NCBI RefSeq assembly: GCF_000153705.1
Contig: NZ_DS022272.1
Span: 403,023-443,022 of the forward strand
Length of the DNA: 40,000 bases
Direction of reading: 5' to 3'
From: Fulvimarina pelagi HTCC2506
GTDB taxonomy: Bacteria > Pseudomonadota > Alphaproteobacteria > Rhizobiales > Rhizobiaceae
Every line of letters starts with the position of its first letter. The stretch's first letter is position 1. The notes beneath the pieces were generated by a model, which saw nothing but the letters and a program-made list of their open reading frames with translations, had not been told where the DNA came from and searched no databases. The translations under genes were made by a program, and so were the position numbers. Below, piece by piece: positions 8,252 to 16,789 of the stretch.

Positions 8252-10642
8252 CTATTCAACGGTCTCGGATGACGGCGAGACTTCGGCCGTCGACTTCGGC
8301 GGCATCTGGAAAATCTGGCCGGGATAGATGAGGTTGGGGTCGCGGATCTGGTCCCCGTTGGCAAGATAGATCACTGTGTAGCGGGTGCCTTGGCCGTAGT
8401 TCTCCCGAGAGATTTGCCAAAGCGTGTCGCCCTTCCGGATGAGAACACGACCGGTCTGCGTTTCGAGCGGTGCCTGGATACGCGTCGGTACCGAGTAATC
8501 CTTCGGCTCGCCGGTACCAGTTTCGTTTTCGCTTTGCGGAGTGGTCTCTGCAGCAGATGCATTGGCGGCGGGCGAAGATTCTACCGCGGCGACATCCTGC
8601 GAAGCATTTGATTGGGACGTATCGCGCGTCGTTGAGGCCGGACGCTCGATATTCGTGCCTTGCACACGTTCGTCTGAGCCGAGTGGCGAAACCCCTTCGC
8701 TTGGATCGATCGACGCAAAGGTTTCAGAAGCGATATTCTCGGGTCCGTCACCTCCGGTCAGTAGCGCGGCGTTTGACCCTTCGCTTTTCGCCGAGAGATT
8801 GCGCGACAGGTCCGACGAGATTTCCGGTTCGCCTCCATACGCATCCGTCGTACTGCTTCGATCGCCTTTTTTCTCCGGAGAAGGGGTTGAGGAGGTCGAA
8901 ACTGGGTCACGCGCTGCGGATTCAGTCGATTGCACTGGCTGCTCTTCCACAAGTGTTCCGAGCGAAGCTGAGCCATCCGAAGCCTGCCGTCGCGATGTCA
9001 ATCCGTCCGCATCTGCGAGACTCGCGGATTTGTTGGTGCTGTTGGAGAGCTGGAGTGATGGCGAAATGGCCGACATCGCCCCGGCATCCGGGCGGCTGAA
9101 CGGCACGGCGACCCGGGCTTCGACTTCGCCGCCAACGTCCAACTGATCGACGCGAACGGTGTGATCTCCGACGGATATTTTGCTCGATGCATCGATGAGG
9201 AAGCGACCTGCGCCGCTCGATCGTGACTCGGCGAGGAGTTCGTTATCGAGATAGATACGCACATTGGCGCCGCCAGGGGCAGCACCGGCGACGAAGATAC
9301 GGTCGCCTTCGATCTCGATGGCTTCCACGCGCAGGGCGTCCGACGCAAGGTCGGACGCCGCCGGCGCTGAAGTAGATTTGTCGAGGGGAAGGAGAACTAC
9401 GTCGGTAGGTTCGCCGTCTGATGCGTTGGATGTCTCGGCGATGAGCAATTCGCCAGTCGAAGAACCGGAATTTTGAGCTGCCTCACCGGTGTCATCGATC
9501 GCCGGTGATGAAGCATCGGATGTAGTCTGGTCTTGTGAACCCCCATTGTTTGTGGCCGTCTCATTGGGCTGCCGTTCGGATGATCTAGACCCGGTGCGGT
9601 CAGTACTCCTATCGCTGCCAGCGGCGGCGTTCTCACCGGCGGGAATGTCGATCAGGCGGGCAGGCGCGTCGGGCGATTCGACGAGCGCCAGCAGTTGGTT
9701 CTCTTCGCCGCGGTCTGGCACGTCGACGATAGCCGTTTCTTCCGAGACTGCTCGGTCGCCACCCTCTGTCTCGGCAACGAGCTTGATTGCGTGTGCGCCC
9801 GTCGCAAGACCCTGAGAGAGAATCACGACGAAGTCGCCTCCCGGGCCGGACTGGTCCGAGCCGATGCGCTTGCCGCCTTCTTCGAGGTAGATCGTGCTAT
9901 TCGACGGGCCCCTCCCGGCAACGACCATCGAGCCGTCGGGCTCGACCCGAAGCACGTCAAATTGTAGGCGATCGCTCGAAACGGCCGGCCGCTCGTCGCC
10001 ATCGCTCGGCGTGCGAGGAAACATGATGACGTCTTGATCGGCGGTTTCGCTACCCGAGACGGCGCGTGTACCGAATAAGGTCCCGGTGGCGTCTGCGCTC
10101 GGCGTTTGTTGATTGTCGGACAAAGTATCCGATTTGGCCTCGGCAACCTCCATTCCCTCAGCCGACCGTCCGAGAGAAACCCCCGTTTCCTCGTAATTCG
10201 CCGCGGTATCTTCATCGACCTGGCTCGTCGACGGCTCCGTCTTGACGCTTGAGGTGGGTCTGGTGTCGGTCTCGAGGGTCGCCGTATCGCTTGCGACGTC
10301 TACAACTTCGTCGGCCGCGGTCTGCGATATTAGGTTCTCGTTCTCGGCACCCATCTCGCTTGACTGAGACGACGTGCTTGCCGCGCTCGTGCCCTCGTTT
10401 TCCGAGAACTCGTCAACGTTTTCCGCACTTGCAACAACCTGGCTGCCATTGCCTGTATTGCGGCCGCTCCCGGTCGCTGCCGGATCGCTCGCGTCGTCGC
10501 TGGTGGTGAAGCGATCGAATGCCTTTTGCGCGATGCTGCGCAACTCGGCCCGTTCGCTTACCAGCATGTCCCAGTAACCGGCTACGATTGCGCCGATGAT
10601 CATGAAGAATGCGACGATGATACCGAGAACTTTACGTTTCAT
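8252..10642 (-). CDS. LysM-domain envelope protein with two Ig-like modules in a long disordered region
   Basis: A 796-residue protein. Residues 5-24 form one hydrophobic membrane anchor after KRK, so the rest should face the periplasm. Residues 45-225, 310-435 and 515-730 are long low-complexity stretches rich in Ser, Thr, Asp, Glu, Gly and Ala. Two similar beta-rich modules lie at about 225-308 and 436-514; both carry a VAGxxP turn followed by an IYL(E/D)(E/N) strand, which indicates an internal duplication of an Ig-like domain. A C-terminal LysM domain at about 732-782 (IRKGDTLWQISRENYG ... IYPGQIFQMP) should bind peptidoglycan. The start is ATG 10642 with a weak ribosome site; TATAGT at 10668-10663 may be its -10 box. 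Related LysM proteins are common in rhizobia; the function is unknown. Confidence 0.88.
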   Translation of the reverse strand: MKRKVLGIIVAFFMIIGAIVAGYWDMLVSERAELRSIAQKAFDRFTTSDDASDPAATGSGRNTGNGSQVVASAENVDEFSENEGTSAASTSSQSSEMGAENENLISQTAADEVVDVASDTATLETDTRPTSSVKTEPSTSQVDEDTAANYEETGVSLGRSAEGMEVAEAKSDTLSDNQQTPSADATGTLFGTRAVSGSETADQDVIMFPRTPSDGDERPAVSSDRLQFDVLRVEPDGSMVVAGRGPSNSTIYLEEGGKRIGSDQSGPGGDFVVILSQGLATGAHAIKLVAETEGGDRAVSEETAIVDVPDRGEENQLLALVESPDAPARLIDIPAGENAAAGSDRSTDRTGSRSSERQPNETATNNGGSQDQTTSDASSPAIDDTGEAAQNSGSSTGELLIAETSNASDGEPTDVVLLPLDKSTSAPAASDLASDALRVEAIEIEGDRIFVAGAAPGGANVRIYLDNELLAESRSSGAGRFLIDASSKISVGDHTVRVDQLDVGGEVEARVAVPFSRPDAGAMSAISPSLQLSNSTNKSASLADADGLTSRRQASDGSASLGTLVEEQPVQSTESAARDPVSTSSTPSPEKKGDRSSTTDAYGGEPEISSDLSRNLSAKSEGSNAALLTGGDGPENIASETFASIDPSEGVSPLGSDERVQGTNIERPASTTRDTSQSNASQDVAAVESSPAANASAAETTPQSENETGTGEPKDYSVPTRIQAPLETQTGRVLIRKGDTLWQISRENYGQGTRYTVIYLANGDQIRDPNLIYPGQIFQMPPKSTAEVSPSSETVE

Positions 10643-10862
10643 GATCTTTTGAGACTAATTTTACTATAAACGCGGAATGGCTCTTGACTTTTGTCTTATC
10701 CATTCGGCAGCGACTCGACAAGTTGGGCTGCGAACGGTCTGCGGAGTCTGAGGCGCGCCACGTTTCCCATGGCAAAGCCTACATGCTTGCATGCCCTCCA
10801 ACGAGAGGCGTGCACATGGCTTCCAGTTCGCAAATGGGCTGCATAAGTGATGACCGCGACTT
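10643..10862. promoter_or_regulatory. Divergent promoter region, LysM gene / psd
   Basis: This 220-base region lies between two divergent genes. On the minus strand, TATAGT at 10668-10663, about 20 bases before the LysM gene ATG, resembles a -10 box, but no good -35 is seen 17 bases upstream. On the plus strand TTGACT begins at about 10685 without a matching -10 at normal spacing. No open frame here looks like a gene. Confidence 0.3.
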
Positions 10863-11606
10863 ATGTTTGCGCCGAACGCAACTCACGAACCGATAGGCCA
10901 CTGCGCTTTGCACATCATCGACTCTATCAGAAATGCCCTCGTTCCGATCCACCGGGCGGGGTGGCCATTCATTGCCGGCTTCTTCTTCGCCTCGATCATT
11001 CTGGGCCTTCTATGGGAACCGCTCTTCTGGATCGGTCTCGTTCTGACGGCCTGGTGCGCCTATTTCTTCCGCGATCCCGAACGTGTGACACCAGTCTCGG
11101 ACGACCTCGTGGTCAGTCCGGCTGACGGTCACGTCTCGCTTGTCGGGTCCATCGTACCGCCGCAGGAACTCGACCTCGGCGAGGAACCGATGCTGCGCAT
11201 TTCGGTCTTCATGAATGTCTTCGATTGCCATGTGAATCGCGCGCCCGTCGCGGGGCCGATCCGGCAGATCGTTTATCAGAAGGGCTCGTTCAAGAATGCC
11301 GAACTCGACAAGGCGAGCGAGGTGAACGAACGCAATTCGCTGGTCATTGACAGCGTGCGCGGGCCGGTGGGCGTCGCCCAGATCGCCGGTCTCGTCGCAC
11401 GTCGGATCATCTGTTGGTCGAAAACGGGCGACGGGCTTCAGACCGGCGAACGGTTTGGTTTGATCCGCTTCGGCTCGCGGCTCGATATCTACTGCCCGCC
11501 TGGCTTCGTGCCGCGGGTTTCCGAAGGCCAACGCGCGCTTGCCGGCGAGACTGTGCTCGCCGAATTCGGTGAGATGCTTTCGCCATACGAAGTGAGGCGG
11601 GGCTGA
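10863..11606 (+). CDS. psd: Phosphatidylserine decarboxylase proenzyme
   Basis: Psd decarboxylates phosphatidylserine to phosphatidylethanolamine at the inner membrane. The 247-residue frame has an N-terminal hydrophobic region with two short helices (residues 36-68: [20 protein letters not shown] and following), the family block [15 protein letters not shown] at 112-126, and the C-terminal RFGSRLDIY, in which the Gly204-Ser205 bond is the self-cleavage site giving the pyruvoyl group. It is the short proenzyme type usual in alphaproteobacteria. The start is uncertain: ATG 10863 has a poor ribosome site and gives about 15 residues more than expected, and TTG at 10908 would fit homologues. pssA follows with a one-base overlap, so this is the classic psd-pssA operon. 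Confidence 0.93.
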   Translation: MFAPNATHEPIGHCALHIIDSIRNALVPIHRAGWPFIAGFFFASIILGLLWEPLFWIGLVLTAWCAYFFRDPERVTPVSDDLVVSPADGHVSLVGSIVPPQELDLGEEPMLRISVFMNVFDCHVNRAPVAGPIRQIVYQKGSFKNAELDKASEVNERNSLVIDSVRGPVGVAQIAGLVARRIICWSKTGDGLQTGERFGLIRFGSRLDIYCPPGFVPRVSEGQRALAGETVLAEFGEMLSPYEVRRG

Positions 11607-12454
11607 TGTCGCTTGAAGATTTCTTTCCGCCATTCGCGCCGGGCGAGCCGGACGACGACAACGGCAAATCGCGCCGCAGGTTGCCGATCCGCCAGATCGT
11701 GCCGAATCTCGTTACGATCCTTGCAATCTGTGCCGGTATGACTGGCGTGCGTCTCGCCTTCGAGGGACGTTACGAACTTGCCGTCGCAATGATCCTCGGC
11801 GCGGCCTTTCTCGATGGGATCGACGGTCGTATCGCCCGGCTGCTGAAGGGCCAGAGCCGGTTTGGCGCCGAGATGGATTCACTTGCTGACATCGTCAATT
11901 TCGGCTTAGCGCCAGGCCTTGTTCTCTACAGCTATGTCCTGAACGAGGCGGGGTCGTTCGGCTGGATCTGCGCGCTGCTCTACACTTCCGGATGTGCGCT
12001 GCGCCTGGCCCGGTTCAACACCATGCTCGACGACCCGAAGCGGCCCAAATGGCACGGTGCCTTCTTCGTCGGTGTGCCGGCGCCCGCAGGTGCAGGACTT
12101 GCCCTTTTGCCGATGTATGTCGGCTTCATCGGACCCGATCTTGGCGTGCCGGAATTCACGGCTGGCGTCTCGGCGGTCTATCTCGTCTTCGTCGGGCTGT
12201 TGATGTCGAGCCGCATTCCCACATGGTCGGGCAAGGGGGCGGGCCTGCGCATCCCGCGAACCTATGCGATCCCCATCATCCTTGTCGCGGTTCTCTATGT
12301 CGCAACCCTGATCAGCTTCTTCTGGGAAACGCTGACCGTGACGGCATTTCTCTATTTCTGCTCGATCCCATTTTCTTGGCGAGAGTTTCAGAAGCGGACG
12401 CGTCGCGATCAGGAATTCGCTGCCAGGCGTGAGACGTCCGATCCAGTTCGATAG
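11606..12454 (+). CDS. pssA: CDP-diacylglycerol-serine O-phosphatidyltransferase
   Basis: PssA makes phosphatidylserine from CDP-diacylglycerol and serine; Psd, encoded just upstream, then converts it to phosphatidylethanolamine. The full CDP-alcohol phosphatidyltransferase signature DG-x2-AR-x8-G-x3-D-x3-D is present, beginning DGRIARLLKGQSRFG and ending MDSLAD. The 282-residue protein has several membrane helices, as expected for the type II integral membrane PssA of alphaproteobacteria, and a basic C-terminal tail. ATG 11606 overlaps the psd stop (TGATG), which implies coupled translation. It converges on the glutathione transferase gene with 15 bases between the stop codons. Confidence 0.95.
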   Translation: MSLEDFFPPFAPGEPDDDNGKSRRRLPIRQIVPNLVTILAICAGMTGVRLAFEGRYELAVAMILGAAFLDGIDGRIARLLKGQSRFGAEMDSLADIVNFGLAPGLVLYSYVLNEAGSFGWICALLYTSGCALRLARFNTMLDDPKRPKWHGAFFVGVPAPAGAGLALLPMYVGFIGPDLGVPEFTAGVSAVYLVFVGLLMSSRIPTWSGKGAGLRIPRTYAIPIILVAVLYVATLISFFWETLTVTAFLYFCSIPFSWREFQKRTRRDQEFAARRETSDPVR

Positions 12455-12469
12455 AAGAGACGCGACAGC

Positions 12470-13084
12470 TCAGTCGGTTGCGAACGCTCGGTGATGAGCA
12501 GGCCGCGCGGCCATTCTATCTGCGAAGCGGGAAAGGACGGGGTTGTCGGCGATTCCAGGCGCACCGAACATGCGTGCCCAGATGAGTTGTGCGCCGATGT
12601 AGATGTCTGCGGCCGTCGGCTTTTCGCCGGTAAGGTAGTTGGATTCCGCCAACGTGCTCTCAAGCGTTTTCAGAACGCTTTGCCAGTCACCCCAGCCGAC
12701 GCTGCTTGACGGCAGAGGCTCCTTCAGTTTTGCAATCAGTTCGATCGTGAGCGCGGGCTCGAAGCATCCGGCGCCGAAGAAGAGCCAGCGATAGGTGGAT
12801 GCCCGTTCGGGGGTTCCGAGCGGTGCAGCTAATTCCGCTTCGAGATAGAGATCGGCGAGATGCATCACGATCGCAGGCGTCTCGGCGAGGACGGTCCCAT
12901 CCCCGAGAACCAGTGTCGGAATCTTTCCCATCGGATTGAGCTTCAGGAATGCCTCGGACCGCTGGTCGCCCTTTTCGAAGTCGATCGTTTCGAGCTCATA
13001 TTCGGCGCCGACCTCTTCCAGCATCCAGCGAGCGGTTACCGCGCGGCTGCGCGGATTGAAATAGAGCTTGATGCGCTTACCCAT
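12470..13084 (-). CDS. Glutathione S-transferase family protein
   Basis: A 204-residue cytosolic GST-like protein. The N-terminal thioredoxin-like domain reads KLYFNPRSRAVTARWMLEEVG with the usual cis-proline region MGKIPTLVLGDG and the glutathione gamma-glutamyl contact AETPAI. The C-terminal helical domain carries GEKPTAADIYIGAQL, the N-capping motif of GSTs. The substrate is unknown. ATG 13084 has GGAG 8 bases upstream. It follows the amine transporter genes on the same strand after 147 bases, a gap that holds the palindrome TTGCGCGCAA, so it probably has its own promoter. Confidence 0.9.
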   Translation of the reverse strand: MGKRIKLYFNPRSRAVTARWMLEEVGAEYELETIDFEKGDQRSEAFLKLNPMGKIPTLVLGDGTVLAETPAIVMHLADLYLEAELAAPLGTPERASTYRWLFFGAGCFEPALTIELIAKLKEPLPSSSVGWGDWQSVLKTLESTLAESNYLTGEKPTAADIYIGAQLIWARMFGAPGIADNPVLSRFADRMAARPAHHRAFATD

Positions 13085-13181
13085 CGATCGGTCTCCAGGA
13101 ACGGCCAGACCTGCTTACGGCCTGTATCCGCGAAACTATCACCGACGAGTGGCGGCTTTTGCCAGGTGCAGAATCAAATAA

Positions 13182-13191
13182 TTGCGCGCAA
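13182..13191. repeat. 10-base palindrome TTGCGCGCAA upstream of the GST gene
   Basis: A perfect 10-base palindrome lies about 100 bases before the GST start and just after the end of the transporter ATPase gene. Palindromes of this size can be regulator half-site pairs, but one copy of a GC-rich 10-mer also arises by chance. There is no T-run, so it is not a terminator. Confidence 0.25.
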
Positions 13192-13231
13192 ACCTGATAA
13201 CTTTTGGATCGATCTCGCTACTTGATCCCGA

Positions 13232-14278
13232 CTATGCCGCCAACGCCTCCTTGAGATTCGGCGTCGCAACGGCCGCCATGATCTGCCGCATGGTGACGCG
13301 GCCGATAGGTGTGCCGTTTTGGGTGACGATGGCGCTGGTGACATCCGCTTCGCTCATCAGCCGGGCGGCCGTTTCGATGATCGAACCTTTCTCGACGGTG
13401 AGGCCGATGGTGTTCGCGCCCTCCGGCGCCGGTTCCATGATGGTCTCGACCTGCACTACCCGGCCGCGGTTCACCTCCTTCACGAAGGATTCGATGTAGT
13501 CGTCGGCGGGCTTCAGGACGATCTCCTGGGCCGTGCCCTGCTGGATGATTTCGCCGTCCCTCAAGATCGCGATCTTCTCGCCCAGCCTCAGGGCTTCGTC
13601 GAGATCGTGGGTGATGAAGACGATAGTCTTGTGGAGGTCCTTCTGGAGGTCGAGGAGAACACCCTGCATGTCCGTTCGGATCAGCGGATCGAGGGCCGAG
13701 AAGGCCTCGTCCATGAGGAGAATGTCTGCGTCGGTGGCAAGTGCCCGGGCGAGGCCAACGCGCTGCTGCATGCCGCCGGAGAGCTGCGCAGGGTAGTTCT
13801 CTTCGAAACCTGCAAGGCCGACCCGCTCAATCCAACCCATGGCCCCCTCGCGCTGTTCTCTGGCGGATTTCCCCATGACTGCAAGGCCGTAGGCGACGTT
13901 GTCGATGACCGTCTTGTGCGGCAGAAGACCGAAGCGTTGGAACACCATCGAAATTCGGTGTCGGCGAAACTCGCGAAGATCCTTGGCGGACATCCTGAGA
14001 ACGTCGTCGTCGCCAACATAGACCTCTCCGGCCGAGGGCTCGATCAACCGGTTGAGATGGCGGATGAGGGTCGATTTCCCCGATCCTGAAAGGCCCATCA
14101 CCACCTGGATCCCACCAGCCGGCATGTCGAGATTGATGTCCTTGAGGCCGAGCACGTGGTTGTGCTCTGCGAGGAGGTCTGTCTTCGACATCCCCTTCTT
14201 CACCTGCTCAACGAGTTCCCGATCGTTTGGCCCGAAGATCTTGTAGAGATTGCGGACTGAGATCGCGGACTTATCCAT
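13232..14278 (-). CDS. Quaternary amine (glycine betaine/choline-type) ABC transporter ATPase, ProV-like
   Basis: ATPase subunit of an osmoprotectant-type importer, 348 residues. Walker A is GLSGSGKS (62-69), followed by the signature LSGGMQQR and Walker B ILLMDEAFSALDP. The N-terminal extension DKSAISVRNLYKIFGPNDRE and the PTDLLAEHN-like segment (here SKTDLLAEHN) are typical of ProV. The C-terminal region after residue 265 contains a CBS-type module ending TPIGRVTMRQIM, which in this family senses ionic strength. ATG 14278 is chosen over an upstream in-frame start at 14353 because GGGAGG lies 6 bases before it and the family begins here. It overlaps the permease gene by 8 bases, so the two are coupled. 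Confidence 0.92.
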   Translation of the reverse strand: MDKSAISVRNLYKIFGPNDRELVEQVKKGMSKTDLLAEHNHVLGLKDINLDMPAGGIQVVMGLSGSGKSTLIRHLNRLIEPSAGEVYVGDDDVLRMSAKDLREFRRHRISMVFQRFGLLPHKTVIDNVAYGLAVMGKSAREQREGAMGWIERVGLAGFEENYPAQLSGGMQQRVGLARALATDADILLMDEAFSALDPLIRTDMQGVLLDLQKDLHKTIVFITHDLDEALRLGEKIAILRDGEIIQQGTAQEIVLKPADDYIESFVKEVNRGRVVQVETIMEPAPEGANTIGLTVEKGSIIETAARLMSEADVTSAIVTQNGTPIGRVTMRQIMAAVATPNLKEALAA

Positions 14279-15158
14279 GGGCAGCCTCCCGATGGCGCTG
14301 GAGACGCTTGCCGTAGGCCTGGCTGGCTCGGTCGAAGATGATGGCGATAGCAACGATTGCCATGCCGTTGAGTACCCCTTGCGTAAAATACTGGTTGGTG
14401 ATCGCTTGGAGGACCGGCTGGCCCAGACCTCTCACGCCGATGAGCGAGGCGACGACGACCATGGCGAGCGCCATCATGATCGTCTGGTTGATGCCCGCCA
14501 TGATGGTCGGTAACGACAAGGGGAGCTGCACCTGCACCAGCTTCTGCCAGCTGGACGAACCGAAGGCGTTGGCGGCCTCCAGCACCTCCTTGTCGACGAG
14601 CCGAATGCCGAGATTCGTCAGACGGATGATCGGCGGCATCGCATAGATCACGACCACGATAAGGCCGGGTATCAAGCCGATGCCTAGCAGCATGACGATG
14701 GGGATGAGATAGACGAAGGACGGCATGGTCTGCATGACGTCTAGAATCGGGTTTACGATAGCTTGTAGCTTGTCAGACCGGGACATCAGGATGCCGATCG
14801 GCATACCGATGAGGATCGACAAAAGCGTGCAGACCACGATGATCGAGAGCGTCTGCATCGTTGGCTCCCACATTCCGAAGAGGCCGATGAGGACGAGCGC
14901 AATCATCGTGCCTGCCGTGATCGTCTTCGAACGGCTGGCGAACCAGACAACAGCCGTCAGCACCGCAATGATGATGAACCACGGCGTGGAAATGAGGACG
15001 TCCTCAAACCAGAGCAGGAAATCGAGGAGAGGACGGAAAAAATTCTCGATCGATTCGCCCCATGCACGCGAGAACGCGCGATATTGCTGATCGATGGAGC
15101 GAGCAAGCTGGCGCAATTCCCGGCCGGGGATCTGAGGAAATTCAGTCAGCCATTCCAA
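14271..15158 (-). CDS. Quaternary amine ABC transporter permease, ProW-like
   Basis: Inner-membrane permease of 295 residues with about six to seven hydrophobic segments. The EAA-type loop that contacts the ATPase is visible as EVLEAANAFGSSSWQKLVQVQLPLS followed by TIMAGINQTIMMALAMVV, which matches ProW/OpuAB. A soluble N-terminal stretch of about 55 residues precedes the first helix. ATG 15158 has GGAGA about 12 bases upstream. It lies between the binding-protein gene, separated by 176 bases that hold a strong hairpin, and the ATPase gene, which overlaps by 8 bases. The three encode one importer for betaine, choline, proline betaine or a similar osmolyte. Confidence 0.92.
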   Translation of the reverse strand: MEWLTEFPQIPGRELRQLARSIDQQYRAFSRAWGESIENFFRPLLDFLLWFEDVLISTPWFIIIAVLTAVVWFASRSKTITAGTMIALVLIGLFGMWEPTMQTLSIIVVCTLLSILIGMPIGILMSRSDKLQAIVNPILDVMQTMPSFVYLIPIVMLLGIGLIPGLIVVVIYAMPPIIRLTNLGIRLVDKEVLEAANAFGSSSWQKLVQVQLPLSLPTIMAGINQTIMMALAMVVVASLIGVRGLGQPVLQAITNQYFTQGVLNGMAIVAIAIIFDRASQAYGKRLQRHREAAHG

Positions 15159-15236
15159 GTGTCAGGTCTCCTGCAGCCGGTCGGAGGGCGGTGATTTTCA
15201 TCGGGCGTCCACCGTTCTGTGAATTGAGCAAGAAAA

Positions 15237-15263
15237 CGCCGGCAGCCTGAAAAGCTGCCGGCG
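15237..15263 (-). terminator. Terminator-like hairpin between binding-protein and permease genes
   Basis: On the minus strand the sequence forms a perfect 10-base-pair stem, CGCCGGCAGC paired with GCTGCCGGCG, around a 7-base loop, followed at once by TTTTCTTGC. This is an intrinsic terminator or an RNA-processing hairpin. It lies 72 bases after the binding-protein stop and 79 bases before the permease start. In ABC importer operons such hairpins commonly stabilise or end most transcripts after the binding-protein gene so that this subunit is made in excess. Confidence 0.65.
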
Positions 15264-15334
15264 AAGAGCCGCGGCCATGCGTCTAGCTCGCCGATCCCGA
15301 GGGCAACGAGGTGGCGCCGACCGCGCACTGCGGT

Positions 15335-16333
15335 TCAGAGCGCTGCCTTGATCTTTTCGGCAGCCTCCGGAGAGACCCACTCAGACCAGACATTCTCGCT
15401 GTTTTCCAGGAAGTAGTAGGCGGTGTCCTCGCCGGTCGCCTGGTTGTCGTCCTTCCAAGCGAGCAGCTTGTTGACGACGTCGTTGCTCCAGGAGCGTGTG
15501 TTGAAATATTCGGTTACACCATTACCCATCTCGGCGACGGCGGGAGTGACTATCGTGTAGACTTCGGACTTGGTCCAGGCATTCTTCTGCGGGTCTTCGC
15601 AGTCGGCCACGGTCGTGCAGTTCTGCCATTCTTCAGGATCGTGTTCGACGCCGAAGTCAAGCTTTACCATTGGATATTTTCCGAGGACGGCCGTCGGTGC
15701 CCAGTAGTAACCGAACCAGGGTTCCTCGTTCTGGAACGCTTTGGCGATCGAGCCGTCGAGACCAGCGGCCGAGCCTGTGTCGACGAGAACGAAACCCTGC
15801 TCCTCCGCGTCGAATGCATCGAAGAGATTGGCCGACGTGATCTGGCAGCCCCAGCCGGCCGGGCAGTTGTGGAAGGCACCCTTTGAAGGATCCTCTGCCG
15901 AGGGGAAGAGCTCCGGATGGGCGAACGCATCGGCGACCGTCTTGATCTCCGGGTGGGCCTCAGCGAAATATTGAGGAATCCAGAAGCCTTCTTCGCCGCC
16001 ATCAGTGAGAACCTCTGCGGCGAATTGAACGGTGCCTTCCTCCGCCGCCGAATCGATCTGCTCGCGGAACTGGTTCACCCACATCTCGGGCGCCACGTCG
16101 GGCTGCTGCTTCTCGGTCATGGAGGCGAAGGTCGGCATGGTGTCGCCCGGTAAAAGCGATGCCGAGCAGTCGTAGCCCTCTTCCAGAATGATTTTGTCGA
16201 TCGCGGCCATCACTTCGGCCGAAGCCCAGTTCATATTGGAGATCGTAATGTCGCAGCTATCCTGCGCGGACGCCGCAGTAGCCGCGCCGAAGAGCCCTGC
16301 GACGATGACAGTCGAAGTGAGTAGAAACTTCAT
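15335..16333 (-). CDS. Quaternary amine ABC transporter substrate-binding protein, ProX/OpuAC type
   Basis: Periplasmic binding protein of 332 residues. A Sec signal peptide is clear: KFLLTSTVIVAGLFGAATAASAQ, with cleavage after ASA. The mature part reads DSCDITISNMNWASAEVMAAI, has many Trp and Tyr residues (WIPQYF, PWFGYYWAPTA, WSEWVSPE) that could build the aromatic cage for a quaternary ammonium group, and Cys pairs such as HNCPAGWGC and NCTTVADC that may form disulfides. It is unlike rhizobial ChoX at the N-terminus, so I do not assign choline. ATG 16333 is chosen because the signal peptide starts there; an upstream frame to 16465 adds 44 unlike residues. It is the first gene of the transporter operon. 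Confidence 0.9.
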   Translation of the reverse strand: MKFLLTSTVIVAGLFGAATAASAQDSCDITISNMNWASAEVMAAIDKIILEEGYDCSASLLPGDTMPTFASMTEKQQPDVAPEMWVNQFREQIDSAAEEGTVQFAAEVLTDGGEEGFWIPQYFAEAHPEIKTVADAFAHPELFPSAEDPSKGAFHNCPAGWGCQITSANLFDAFDAEEQGFVLVDTGSAAGLDGSIAKAFQNEEPWFGYYWAPTAVLGKYPMVKLDFGVEHDPEEWQNCTTVADCEDPQKNAWTKSEVYTIVTPAVAEMGNGVTEYFNTRSWSNDVVNKLLAWKDDNQATGEDTAYYFLENSENVWSEWVSPEAAEKIKAAL

Positions 16334-16789
16334 GGATTGCACCTGAGAAACGTTGTCGGGAAGTTTTCGGAAGATTTCGGGAGAGGCGCACACTGCGGAG
16401 CAAGTAGTCTCTTTTCGTCGAGGACTTTGTTCCATTCCACGTTGCGAACCATTCCCTTCGTTCACGGTTTCGAGAGATTATGACAGTCTTTTCGTGATGC
16501 CAAGGCAAATCGCCGACCAAGCGGGACTTTGTCGCGCTTTAAAGCCGTCGGAAATATCGTGGCTTTCAGCGAGCGGGGTTTTCGGTAGTAAAGATCCCCT
16601 ATATTGTGCGGTGCACAAAATACCGTGGTATGTTCATCGCGTTTCAATAGGGTGGGATCGTTTTCGGTCCGCTTTCGGAAATTCAGGTCGCAGACTGTGC
16701 GGACGGCAGCGGTCTTCTGCCACGTGCTTCGGGCCGCGATTGTTCCTCAGTCGTTCGCTCAGAACGCTTCGAGAAAGGAGTTGCCTCTT
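16334..16789. promoter_or_regulatory. Divergent intergenic region, transporter operon / small gene
   Basis: These 456 bases separate the binding-protein gene (minus) from the small gene at 16790 (plus). A perfect inverted repeat TTGTGC-GGT-GCACAA lies at 16605-16619. On the minus strand TATAGG follows it directly and could be a -10 box, which would place the repeat in the promoter spacer. A good ribosome site, AAAGGAG, lies at 16774-16780 for the plus-strand gene. Open frames through the region look like coding shadows without conserved content. Confidence 0.4.
16605..16619. promoter_or_regulatory. Candidate operator TTGTGC-N3-GCACAA
   Basis: Perfect 6-base arms around a 3-base spacer, about 170 bases before the small gene at 16790 and about 270 bases before the binding-protein gene. 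The size and symmetry fit a dimeric regulator site. GTGC-N3-GCAC is somewhat like the TGC-N-GCA sites of PhaR-type regulators of polyhydroxybutyrate genes, but this likeness is weak and the regulator is not known. Confidence 0.4.
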
